NCBI RefSeq assembly: GCF_030684035.1
Contig: NZ_JAUXPI010000004.1
Coordinates: forward strand, 25,424 to 89,423
Origin: Phaeovulum sp.
GTDB lineage: Bacteria; Pseudomonadota; Alphaproteobacteria; Rhodobacterales; Rhodobacteraceae
Length of the DNA: 64,000 bases
Reading direction: 5' to 3'
Part shown: positions 27,833 through 35,794 of the stretch, piece by piece
How the letters are laid out: every line of letters starts with the position of its first letter
How positions within the stretch are numbered: the stretch's first letter is position 1
Notes under the pieces: model-generated
Database searches by the model: none
Seen by the model: only the letters and a program-made list of their open reading frames with translations
Told to the model about the DNA's origin: nothing
Program-made: the position numbers and the translations under genes

Positions 27833-29530
27833 GTGACGGTCGGCTTCGTGATGATGTGCCACACCGAGCTTGACCGGGCCGCGCAGGTGGCGCGGTTCTG
27901 GGCCGAGGGCGGCGCGCCGGTGGTGATCCATGTCGATCGCCGGGTCGATGCGTTGGCAAACACCAAGTTCCAGCGCAGCCTTGCCGATCTTGCCAATGTC
28001 AGCTTTTCGCGCCGCTTCAAATGCGAATGGGGCACCTGGTCGCTGGTGGCGGCGGCGCAGGCGGGGGCCGAACAGATGCTGGCGCGGCACCCCGAGGCGG
28101 GGCATGTGTTCCTTGCCTCGGGGTCGTGCCTGCCGCTGCGCCCGGTGCAGGATCTTGCCGCCTATCTGGCCGCACGACCGCACACCGATTTCATCGAAAG
28201 CGTCACCACCGCCGATGTCGGCTGGACCATTGGCGGGCTGGATGAGGAACGTTTCACGCTGCACTTTCCGTTCAGCTGGAAGCGGCACCGGCGGCTGTTC
28301 GACCGCTATGTGGCGCTGCAACGCCGCTTTGGGTTGCGCCGCAAGGTGCCCGACGGGCTGGCACCGCATATGGGCAGCCAGTGGTGGTGCCTGAGCCGCC
28401 GCACGCTCGCCTCGATTCTGCAAGACCCCGAGCGGCCCGCCTATGACGACTATTTTGCCAAGGTCTGGATCCCCGACGAAAGCTATTTTCAGACCCTGAC
28501 CCGGCTTTACGCGACCAATGTCGAAAGCCGCTCGCTGACGCTTTCCAAATTCGACTATCAGGGCAAGCCGCATCTCTTCTATGACGATCACCTGCAATTG
28601 CTGCGCCGCTCCAACTGCTTTGTGGCGCGCAAGATATGGCCGCGCGCCGACCGGCTTTATTCCGCCTTCCTGGCGCAGCGCAGCGCGATTGACGCGACCG
28701 CCGAACCGGACCCGGTAAAGATCGACAGGCTTTTCACCAAGGCGGTCGAGCGGCGCACCACCGGGCGGCCCGGTCTTTACATGCAAAGCCGCTTTCCGCA
28801 CCGCGACCGCGAGAACGGCAAGACCTCGGCCCCCTATTCGGTGTTTCAGGGCTTTACCGACCTTTTCGAGAACTTCGACGGATGGCTGGCAAAATACGCG
28901 GGCGCGCGGGTGCACGGGCACCTTTTTGCGCCCGAACGCGCCGGGTTTGCAGGCGGCGAGAGCGTTTTTGCGGGCTGCCTGACCGACAGCGCCACCTTGC
29001 GCGACTATAACCCGCAAGCCTTCCTGACCAACCTGATCTGGAACAGCCGCGGCGAGCGGCAGTGTTTTCAGTTCAGCCCGCGCGACAATCAGGCCTGCAA
29101 CTGGTTCCTCGCCACCGACCCGAATGCGCAGATCTCGGTGATCAGCGGTGCCTGGGCGGTGCCGCTGTTCCGTTCTCCCGAAAGCTTTGCGGTGACCCGG
29201 CGCGAGGCGGCGCGGCTGCAAAAGATCGAGCTCGACCAGATCAACATTCTGCGCTCGATGTATGTGAAGGCGCGGGTGCGGATCTGGACGATGGCCGATT
29301 TCATCGAGAACCCGATGGAGCTGATGCAGACCATCATCGACGAAATCAGCCCGCGTTCGACCCGGCGGCTGGCCGAGGTGCCGCGGCTGGTGGACCTGAC
29401 CGGCTTTGGCCGGTTCTTGCAGAACCTCAAGAATCAGGGCATGCAGCCGCGCCTGATGGGCGAGTTTCCGGTGGGTGACGATGCGCAGGGCCCTAGCCCG
29501 CAGCGCGGCCGCCCCTATATTGTCAGGTAA
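27833..29530 (+). CDS. Core-2/I-branching beta-1,6-N-acetylglucosaminyltransferase family protein with a long C-terminal domain
   Basis: 565 residues. The first ~300 match the branching enzyme family: GFVMMCHTELDRAAQVARF, VVIHVDRRVDA, FLASGSCLPLRPVQDL (SGxxxPL-type motif), FIES, MGSQWWCLSRRTLASIL and IPDESYFQTL. The remaining ~260 residues (YSVFQGFTDLFENFDGW onward) are a separate domain of unknown role. Start is GTG, 6 bases after a GAGGAG site and 11 bases after the previous stop. It should transfer a sugar, classically GlcNAc, onto a glycan to make a branch; the real substrate is unknown. Confidence 0.85.
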   Translation: MTVGFVMMCHTELDRAAQVARFWAEGGAPVVIHVDRRVDALANTKFQRSLADLANVSFSRRFKCEWGTWSLVAAAQAGAEQMLARHPEAGHVFLASGSCLPLRPVQDLAAYLAARPHTDFIESVTTADVGWTIGGLDEERFTLHFPFSWKRHRRLFDRYVALQRRFGLRRKVPDGLAPHMGSQWWCLSRRTLASILQDPERPAYDDYFAKVWIPDESYFQTLTRLYATNVESRSLTLSKFDYQGKPHLFYDDHLQLLRRSNCFVARKIWPRADRLYSAFLAQRSAIDATAEPDPVKIDRLFTKAVERRTTGRPGLYMQSRFPHRDRENGKTSAPYSVFQGFTDLFENFDGWLAKYAGARVHGHLFAPERAGFAGGESVFAGCLTDSATLRDYNPQAFLTNLIWNSRGERQCFQFSPRDNQACNWFLATDPNAQISVISGAWAVPLFRSPESFAVTRREAARLQKIELDQINILRSMYVKARVRIWTMADFIENPMELMQTIIDEISPRSTRRLAEVPRLVDLTGFGRFLQNLKNQGMQPRLMGEFPVGDDAQGPSPQRGRPYIVR

Positions 29531-29542
29531 GGCCCCGCGCGC

Positions 29543-30946
29543 ATGACCCGCCCGTTCGACACATTCGTGATTTTTGCCGAAATGCGCACCGGTTCCAACC
29601 TGCTGGAAGCGAGCCTGAACCAGATCGAGGGGCTGACCTGCCACGGCGAGGCGTTCAACCCGGCGCATCTGGGCGACCCGAAACTTCAGGAGCTTCTGGG
29701 GGTGACGCTGGCAGAGCGCACCGCCGACCCGCTCGGCCTGCTGGCCCGCATCCGCGGGGCCGAGGGGCTGAACGGCTTTCGCTATTTCCATGACCACGAC
29801 CCGCGCGTGCTCGAGGCGGTGCTGGCCGATCCGCGCTGCGCCAAGATCATTCTCACCCGCAACCCGGTGGAAAGCTACATCAGCCTGAAGATCGCCTATA
29901 ACACCGACCGCTGGCGGCTGACCGACGTGCGCGACCGGCGCGAATTCAAGGCTCCGTTCAAGCCCGCCGAGTTCGAGGCATTTCTTGCGCCGCTGCTGGA
30001 GTTTCAGGTGAAGCTGCTGCGCGCCTTGCAGACCTCGGGCCAGACCGCATTTTATGTCGATTACGAAGACATTCTGAATGTTGACGTGCTGAACGGCATG
30101 GCCCGATTTCTGGGCCATCCGGAGGGCGTGGGGGCGGTATCGCAGGCGCTGATCGTGCAGAACCCCGAGGAAATGGCGCAAAAGGTGCGCAATTTTCCCG
30201 AGATGGAGGCGGCGCTGACGCGGATCGACTGGTTCAACCTCTCGCGCACCCCGAACTTCGAGCCGCGCCGGGGGCCGAACGTGCCGGGCTTTGTGGCCGC
30301 CAGCGGCGCGCCACTGCTCTATCTGCCGCTGAAGACCGGGCCCGAGGCGCGGGTGCGCGGCTGGCTCGCAGGCTTTGACGGCGGCCTGATCGAGGATTTC
30401 ACCCAGAAGTCGCTGCGCCAGTGGAAGCGCGGGCACCCCGGCCACCGCAGCTTTACCGTGCTCCGCCACCCGCTGTCGCGCGCCCATGCCGCCTTTACCG
30501 AGGCAATTCTGCCGGGGCGTTATGGCGAAATCCGCGAGGTGCTGCGCTCGCTTTACGAGGTGCCGCTGCCGCCGGTCGAGGCGGCGGGCAAGCTGAGCGC
30601 GCTGGCGCATCGCAACGCGTTCATGGCGTTCCTGAAGTTTCTCAAGGCCAATCTGAATGGCCAGACCTCGGTGCGCATCGACCAGCTTTGGGCCAGCCAA
30701 TACGCGGTGATTCAGGGATTTGGCAGTTTTGCCCCGCCCGACATGCTCTGCCGCGAGGAAACATTGGCCGCCGATCTTGGCTGCCTTGCAGCGGCGGTTG
30801 GCCTGCCCGGCCCGGCGCTGCCACCTGCGGCCAAGGCCGAGGGGATTCCGCTTGCGAAAATCTACGATGGCGAGATGGAAGCAGCGGTGCGCGAAGCCTA
30901 CCCGCGCGACTACATGAGCTTTGGCTTTGCCGACTGGCGCGGCTAG
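29543..30946 (+). CDS. Sulfotransferase with two sulfotransferase-like lobes (NodH/Stf0-like)
   Basis: 467 residues. The first half is a standard PAPS-dependent sulfotransferase: 5'-phosphosulfate loop FAEMRTGSNLLEASL (residues 11-25) and 3'-phosphate motif LTRNPVESYISLKIAY (104-119). The second half repeats the pattern more loosely: PLLYLPLKTGPEARVRGWL (257-275) in place of a proper P-loop, and VLRHPLSRAHAAF (306-318). The second loop lacks the usual GGTS/GSN residues and may be inactive. It ends the glycosyltransferase run (12 bases after the previous stop) and probably sulfates that glycan. It overlaps convergent ptsN by 4 bases. Confidence 0.82.
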   Translation: MTRPFDTFVIFAEMRTGSNLLEASLNQIEGLTCHGEAFNPAHLGDPKLQELLGVTLAERTADPLGLLARIRGAEGLNGFRYFHDHDPRVLEAVLADPRCAKIILTRNPVESYISLKIAYNTDRWRLTDVRDRREFKAPFKPAEFEAFLAPLLEFQVKLLRALQTSGQTAFYVDYEDILNVDVLNGMARFLGHPEGVGAVSQALIVQNPEEMAQKVRNFPEMEAALTRIDWFNLSRTPNFEPRRGPNVPGFVAASGAPLLYLPLKTGPEARVRGWLAGFDGGLIEDFTQKSLRQWKRGHPGHRSFTVLRHPLSRAHAAFTEAILPGRYGEIREVLRSLYEVPLPPVEAAGKLSALAHRNAFMAFLKFLKANLNGQTSVRIDQLWASQYAVIQGFGSFAPPDMLCREETLAADLGCLAAAVGLPGPALPPAAKAEGIPLAKIYDGEMEAAVREAYPRDYMSFGFADWRG

Positions 30947-31407
30947 GCGGCCTGGGTTCCCACCGCCTCGGTCAGCAGCGCATGCAGCGCCGTGGGTGCC
31001 GAATTGGCACGCAGCTTGGCGCAGAATTCGGGGTTGCGCAGGGTGCGTGACACCAGCGCCAGCGCCTTGAGGTGTTCAACCCCCGAATCCTTGGGGGCGA
31101 AAAGCGCAAACACCAGATCGACCGGCTGCCGGTCAACCGCATCAAACTCCAGCGGTCGTTCAAGCCGCACGAACACCCCGACCACCCGCGTGAGGCCGTG
31201 CAGCCGCGCATGCGGAAGCGCCACACCGTGGCCCACGCCCGTCGGCCCAAGGCTCTCACGGTCCTGCAACGCATCTAGCGTATCGGAAGCGTTGAGCCCG
31301 TAGGCCGACTGGGCAATTTCGGCAAGATCCTGAAACAGGCGTTTCTTGCTGGTGACATTGGCAAAAACCTTGACGGCATCTGCCCCGAGCAGGTCTGAAA
31401 GCTGCAT
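30943..31407 (-). CDS. ptsN: PTS IIA-like nitrogen regulatory protein PtsN
   Basis: EIIA-Ntr, the end acceptor of the nitrogen phosphotransferase chain; it regulates transporters and kinases by its phosphorylation state. 154 residues with the phosphorylated His in GVALPHARLHGL (His66), the fold segments RQPVDLVFALFAPKDSG and the N-terminal VKVFANVTSKKRLFQDLAEIA. It follows hpf by 33 bases, the usual neighbour. Confidence 0.94.
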   Translation of the reverse strand: MQLSDLLGADAVKVFANVTSKKRLFQDLAEIAQSAYGLNASDTLDALQDRESLGPTGVGHGVALPHARLHGLTRVVGVFVRLERPLEFDAVDRQPVDLVFALFAPKDSGVEHLKALALVSRTLRNPEFCAKLRANSAPTALHALLTEAVGTQAA

Positions 31408-31440
31408 TCGTCTTACGTCTCCGCGCCCTGCGGCAAGCGC

Positions 31441-32016
31441 CTATTTGATGTGACGCGGGTCGATCCAGCCCACGTTCCCGTCATCGCGGCGGTGCACCAC
31501 ATTCACACCACCATGTTTCTCGTTGCGGAACACCAGCATCGGCGCGCCCGCAATCTCCATCTGCATCACCGCCTCGCCCACCGAGAGCGTCGGCACCCGT
31601 GCCTCCATCTCGGCGACGATCACCGGCGTCAGGCTTTCGGGTTCCGAATCCCCGCTGCCCGCATCTGCCGCGAGCACATACATCTCTGCGGCGCCGAATT
31701 CAACAGGCTCGGGGCGGTTGCGCTGATGGTCTTTCAGCCGGCGCTTGTAGCGGCGCAGCTGCTTGTCCATATGTTCGCGGCAATCCTCGAAAGCGGCATA
31801 AACCTCGGTCGCGCTGCCCTTGGCCGCAGCGGTGAGGCCAGAGGAGAGATGCACCGAAATTTCGCACAGATACGCATGCGCAAGCCGCGAAAAGACCACG
31901 GTGGCGTCGGTCGGGCGTTGCGAATACTTGTCCAGCGTCTCGCCCAGCTCCTGCTTGACATGGGATTGCAGCGTATCGCCGATATCGAGCTGCTTGCCGC
32001 TGATCTGGTAGCGCAT
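31441..32016 (-). CDS. hpf: Long-form ribosome hibernation promoting factor
   Basis: 191 residues: N-terminal HPF/RaiA domain (1-110; MRYQISGKQLDIGDTLQSHV, ATVVFSRLAHAYLCEISVHL) and the C-terminal dimerisation domain of the long form (about 135-190; TLSVGEAVMQMEIAGAPMLV, VVHRRDDGNVGWIDP). Makes inactive 100S ribosomes in stationary phase. The ATG has a strong GGAAGGAGAA site. A 241-bp gap upstream separates it from lptB and could hold its own promoter. Confidence 0.95.
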   Translation of the reverse strand: MRYQISGKQLDIGDTLQSHVKQELGETLDKYSQRPTDATVVFSRLAHAYLCEISVHLSSGLTAAAKGSATEVYAAFEDCREHMDKQLRRYKRRLKDHQRNRPEPVEFGAAEMYVLAADAGSGDSEPESLTPVIVAEMEARVPTLSVGEAVMQMEIAGAPMLVFRNEKHGGVNVVHRRDDGNVGWIDPRHIK

Positions 32017-32183
32017 GGGTTCTCCTTCCGATGTGTGAACCGGCCCCAGCCGAACATGGCCTTGGTTTCGGTTCGGTTAATTTCGTGGGGGTGCTCCGGG
32101 AACAATCACGAGGCGCGGCCCGTGCAACATGGGCTTCGGGTGACGTCGCTCGGGAGCGTGGGCGATGGTCATGCATTTGAGCC

Positions 32184-32214
32184 TATTTGGCACCTGCGGG
32201 CTACCCGTTGTCAA
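32184..32214 (-). promoter_or_regulatory. Weak candidate promoter for hpf-ptsN
   Basis: On the minus strand TTGACA (32214-32209) is followed after 19 bases by CAAATA (32189-32184). The -35 box is perfect but spacing and -10 are poor. It lies in the 241-bp lptB-hpf gap, which holds nothing else I can identify. Confidence 0.25.
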
Positions 32215-32257
32215 CGGCTTCGTGTTTGCGGTACCGCAACTGCGCATGTTCCTGCGC

Positions 32258-33028
32258 TCAACTTATCCGGAAGCCCTGCCCAAGATAGACGCGGCGCACG
32301 TTTTCATCGCGCACAACCTCATCGGCGGTGCCGCTCATCAGCACGGCACCGTCATGCAGGATATAGGCACGATCAACGATTTCAAGGGTTTCGCGCACGT
32401 TATGATCGGTTATCAAGACCCCGATCCCGCGCGAGCGCAGATCATGAACGAGGGTGCGGATGTCACCCACCGAAATCGGATCGACCCCGGCGAAGGGCTC
32501 ATCGAGCAGCAAGAAGCGCGGGTTGGCGGCCAGACAGCGAGCGATTTCCACCCGTCGCCGCTCGCCGCCGGAAAGCGCCACGGCCGGGGCGTGGCGCAGA
32601 TGCGCAATCGAGAAATCGCCCAGCAACTCTTCCAGCCGTTCGCGCTGCTTGTGGCGCTGCCGCTCGACGATTTCGAGCACCGCAAGGATGTTGTCTTCGA
32701 CCGACAGGCCACGAAAGATCGAGGCTTCCTGCGGCAGATAGCCGATGCCAAGCTGGGCGCGCCGATACATCGGCAAGCCGGTCACATCGCGGCCGTCAAG
32801 CATGACCTGCCCGGCATCCGGCAGGATCAGCCCGGCAATGGCGTAAAAGCAGGTGGTCTTGCCCGATCCGTTGGGGCCAAGCAGGGCCACCACCTCGCCC
32901 TGCGCGAGGCTCAGCGCGACATCGCGCAAGACCAGGCGGCGGCGGTAGGATTTGCGCAGGCCGGTGACGACAAGGCCCGGCACCGCCGCCGGGACTGCGA
33001 CCGGGGCGCGCGCGCGGCGTGGCCGCAT
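32258..33028 (-). CDS. lptB: LPS export ABC transporter ATP-binding protein LptB
   Basis: The ATPase of the LptBFG complex that extracts LPS from the inner membrane. 256 residues: Walker A LLGPNGSGKTTCF (about 50-62), Q-loop YLPQEASIFRGLS, signature LSGGERRRVEIARCL, Walker B FLLLDEPFAGVDP, switch His ITDHNVRETL. It has a ~17-residue Arg/Pro/Ala-rich N-terminal extension. Start and lptA stop share one base (TGATG). Confidence 0.97.
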   Translation of the reverse strand: MRPRRARAPVAVPAAVPGLVVTGLRKSYRRRLVLRDVALSLAQGEVVALLGPNGSGKTTCFYAIAGLILPDAGQVMLDGRDVTGLPMYRRAQLGIGYLPQEASIFRGLSVEDNILAVLEIVERQRHKQRERLEELLGDFSIAHLRHAPAVALSGGERRRVEIARCLAANPRFLLLDEPFAGVDPISVGDIRTLVHDLRSRGIGVLITDHNVRETLEIVDRAYILHDGAVLMSGTADEVVRDENVRRVYLGQGFRIS

Positions 33029-33528
33029 CAGTTGCCCCCGGGCTGAAGCGTGGTCTGCACCCGGCCTTCGACGGTGGCGGTGCCGGTGGTCAGATTGACC
33101 GTCAGCCGCTGCCCCGAAAGCACATTGCCGCCCTGTGTCAGCACGACATTGCCGCTCAGCACGACGGTTCCGGAAAGAATCGTGTATTCGGCGCTTTCGG
33201 CCTCGGCGGCATCGCTGCCGCTGGCCAGAACGACACCGCCGCTTGCCAGTAGCCGGCTGATCTCGCGCTGGCCATCGTTGCCGTATTCGACCCGCACCAG
33301 CGCCGCCGCCAGCCGCATTGCGCCTTGCGACACCACCACATTGCCGGAAAACACCGCGCTGCCATCGGCCTGGTCGATGGTCAGGCTATCGGCGCTGATC
33401 TCGACCGCAGCAGAGGTATCGGCGCGGATGCCGCCGAAGTCGGTGGTTTGCGCCTGGGCCGGTTGCAGTTGGATGCCCGCGCCAAGGAGCAACACACAAA
33501 GGGCGAAGGCAAGTCGCTGGGCTGTCAT
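33028..33528 (-). CDS. lptA: LPS periplasmic bridge protein LptA (OstA-like)
   Basis: 166 residues with a signal peptide (LAFALCVLLLGAGIQLQPAQA) and a beta-jellyroll of the OstA/LptA family: VEISADSLTIDQADGSAVF, GNVVVSQGAMRLAAALVRV, GNVLSGQRLTVNLTTGTATV. Forms the periplasmic LPS bridge between LptC and LptD. I chose the ATG at 33528 because it follows GAGGAAGATC; a TTG at 33540 overlapping the lptC stop is less likely. Confidence 0.93.
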   Translation of the reverse strand: MTAQRLAFALCVLLLGAGIQLQPAQAQTTDFGGIRADTSAAVEISADSLTIDQADGSAVFSGNVVVSQGAMRLAAALVRVEYGNDGQREISRLLASGGVVLASGSDAAEAESAEYTILSGTVVLSGNVVLTQGGNVLSGQRLTVNLTTGTATVEGRVQTTLQPGGN

Positions 33529-33536
33529 GATCTTCC

Positions 33537-34142
33537 TCAATTCACCGGATGGTATATCAGCTTCACGCCTGCGTTGAAAACCAGAAGATGCGGGGCCCCG
33601 GCGGCGGCGGTTGAAAGCAGCATGGTTCCGGCGGAAATCTGGCCGAAGGGAGCCTCGGCAACCACCATGCCGGGCGATTCGACGCGGGTGCGGTCGGTTT
33701 GCATGCTGACCGCTTCGGTCGCGATGGCGTAACCGGCAGAGGTGCGCAGGCTTACCGAACCTGTCAGCCGCACCTCGCCCAGCGCGGGGTCAAGCCGCCC
33801 TTCGTCGGCGAGGATATCGGCGGTAAAGCCCTCGGGGCTTTCGATCCGCACCACAATGCCGGTCGCGCTGGCACCGGTGCCCACCGCATCGGGGCGCGCG
33901 CCGCTGGCTGCAACCGTCAGCGCCGCGCCATCTTCGGTGACACCGGCAAAGCGCGGTTGGGTCAGCCGTGGCTCGCGCGCAAGTTCATCAAGGTCGATAT
34001 CGGCATAGGGCACGGGCTGGGTCGGGTCGATCCGTTCGGAAACCAGAAACAGCGTTGAAAGCAGCGCCAGCGCCATCAGCGGCAGCACGATCTTGGCACC
34101 TGCGACGAGCCACGAATAGGTATCGTCGTAGTTGCGCGCCAT
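33537..34142 (-). CDS. lptC: LPS export protein LptC
   Basis: 201 residues with one N-terminal membrane helix (AGAKIVLPLMALALLSTLFLV, about residues 14-34) and a periplasmic LptC fold (ADIDLDELAREPRLTQPRFAGV; FTADILADEGRLDPALGEV). Links LptBFG to LptA. The ATG lies 2 bases after the kdsD stop. Confidence 0.92.
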   Translation of the reverse strand: MARNYDDTYSWLVAGAKIVLPLMALALLSTLFLVSERIDPTQPVPYADIDLDELAREPRLTQPRFAGVTEDGAALTVAASGARPDAVGTGASATGIVVRIESPEGFTADILADEGRLDPALGEVRLTGSVSLRTSAGYAIATEAVSMQTDRTRVESPGMVVAEAPFGQISAGTMLLSTAAAGAPHLLVFNAGVKLIYHPVN

Positions 34143-34144
34143 GT

Positions 34145-35128
34145 TCAGGCCACCCCGGCGCGCAGACAATCGTGAATGTGCAAAACCCCCAGGGGCCGCC
34201 CGTTCCCGCCGGGCGCGAGCACGAAAAGGCAGGTGATCTTGCGATCGTTCATCAGCGCCACCGCCTGCTCGGCAAGCGCGCCGGGGCCGATGGTCTGCGG
34301 GGCGCGGGTCATGACTTCGCCCGCGCGGCGGCCCAGCAGCCCCTCCATGTGGCGGCGCAGGTCACCATCGGTGATGATCCCGGCAAGCGCGCCGGTCGCG
34401 TTGGTCACCCCGACCACGCCAAAGCCCTTGTTGGTCATCACCAGCAGCGCCTCGGCCATTGGCGCGTTTTCGGCGACCAGCGGCGGCGCATCGTGCATCA
34501 GGCTTGCTACCGTGGCAAGCCGCGCGCCAAGCTTGCCGCCGGGGTGGAAGGTGGCGAAATGTTCGGGGGTGAAGGCGCGATGTTCCATCAGCGCCACGGC
34601 CAGCGCATCGCCCAGCGCCAGCGTCATCGTAGTCGAGGTGGTGGGCACCACGCCGGTGCCGCAGGCCTCGGGAGCCTGCGGCAGCAGAATCGCCACATCG
34701 GCCTGCCGCAGCAGGGTCGAGCCTGCCCGCCCGGCAACGCCGATCAGCGGAATGGAAAACCTGCGGGTATGGGCAACGATGTCGGAAAGCTCGGGGGTTT
34801 CGCCCGAGTTCGACAGGACCAGCGCCACATCCTCGCGCGTGACCATGCCCAGATCGCCGTGACTTGCCTCGGCTGGGTGGACGAATTGCGCCGGTGTGCC
34901 GGTAGAGGCGAGCGTGGCGGCGATCTTGCGCGCGACATGGCCGGATTTGCCCATGCCCGAAACGATCACCCGGCCCCGCGCCTGAAGGATTGCCGCGACG
35001 GCCGCCGCAAAGCTTTCGCCAAGGCTTTCGGCAAGCAGGACGAGCGCTTCTGCCTCGATGCCGATCACCCGGCGCGCGGTGGCAAGCCAGGTGGCGGCGT
35101 CAGTGGTGGAAAATGTCATTCGGTTCAT
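34145..35128 (-). CDS. kdsD: Arabinose-5-phosphate isomerase (KdsD/KpsF type)
   Basis: Converts ribulose-5-phosphate to arabinose-5-phosphate, the first step to Kdo. 327 residues: SIS domain (VIVSGMGKSGHVARKIAATL, HGDLGMVTREDVALVLSNSGETPE) and two C-terminal CBS repeats (about 205-325). The start overlaps the end of the RNase D gene; ATG codons at 35128 and 35119 are both possible. It heads the lptC-lptA-lptB run. Whether it serves LPS or capsule Kdo cannot be told. Confidence 0.94.
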   Translation of the reverse strand: MNRMTFSTTDAATWLATARRVIGIEAEALVLLAESLGESFAAAVAAILQARGRVIVSGMGKSGHVARKIAATLASTGTPAQFVHPAEASHGDLGMVTREDVALVLSNSGETPELSDIVAHTRRFSIPLIGVAGRAGSTLLRQADVAILLPQAPEACGTGVVPTTSTTMTLALGDALAVALMEHRAFTPEHFATFHPGGKLGARLATVASLMHDAPPLVAENAPMAEALLVMTNKGFGVVGVTNATGALAGIITDGDLRRHMEGLLGRRAGEVMTRAPQTIGPGALAEQAVALMNDRKITCLFVLAPGGNGRPLGVLHIHDCLRAGVA

Positions 35129-35714
35129 CCCAGCCCATCAGGTCCAGTTGACCGCGCGCCGGAAGAAAATCGAAGCACGCCTGCGCCAGCGCGCTGCGGC
35201 CTTCGCGCGCAAGCCGGATCTCCAGCTCGGCCTTCAGCCGGTGCAGGTAGAGCACGTCGGAAGCTGCATAGTCGAGCTGCGCCGGGGTCAGTTCTTCAGC
35301 GCCCCAATCCGAGGTTTGCTGCTGCTTGGAAACATCCACCCCCACCAGGTCTTGCAGCAGGTATTTCAGCCCGTGCCGGTCGGTGAAGGTGCGCACCATG
35401 CGCGAGGCGATCTTGGTGCACCACACGGGCGCGGTGACCACGCCAAAGGCATTGTAAAGCGCTGCCACATCGAAGCGGGCGAAGTGAAAGAGCTTGAGCA
35501 CCGCCGGGTCGGCCAGCATCCGCACGAGGTTTGGCGCGCTGTGCTGGCCCTGCGCGATCTGCACCATGTGGGCGTGACCGTCGCCCGAGGAAAGCTGCAC
35601 GAGGCAAAGCCTGTCGCGGTGCGGATCAAGCCCCATCGTCTCGGTATCGATTGCCACGACCGGGCCGAGGTTCAGCCCGTCGGGCAGGTCACCCTTGTGA
35701 AGATGGTTGGTCAT
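35100..35714 (-). CDS. rnd: Ribonuclease D-like 3'-5' exonuclease
   Basis: 204 residues: only the DEDD exonuclease domain, without the HRDC domains of E. coli RNase D, as is common for the short alphaproteobacterial form. Motifs: VVAIDTETMGLDPHRDRLCL (Exo I), LFHFARFDVAALY (Exo II), AQLDYAASDVLYLHRL (Exo III). The ATG at 35714 follows AGCGAGG; an in-frame TTG at 35798 is less likely. Its end overlaps kdsD. Confidence 0.9.
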   Translation of the reverse strand: MTNHLHKGDLPDGLNLGPVVAIDTETMGLDPHRDRLCLVQLSSGDGHAHMVQIAQGQHSAPNLVRMLADPAVLKLFHFARFDVAALYNAFGVVTAPVWCTKIASRMVRTFTDRHGLKYLLQDLVGVDVSKQQQTSDWGAEELTPAQLDYAASDVLYLHRLKAELEIRLAREGRSALAQACFDFLPARGQLDLMGWDEPNDIFHH

Positions 35715-35794
35715 CTGCGCCTCGCTGGTCGCCGGGCGCGGGGTGGCGCGCGGTGCTGCCTGTTTCAGGGTTTTGCCGATGGGCGGGCGGCGCG

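Noticed and set aside
32165..33046. Plus-strand frame of 293 codons opposite lptB
   Set aside because: lptB has full ABC motifs on the other strand; the plus-strand product shows no motif and no ribosome site.
33528..33540. TTG start of lptA overlapping the lptC stop
   Set aside because: The ATG 12 bases on has a GAGGA site at proper spacing and gives a normal signal peptide.
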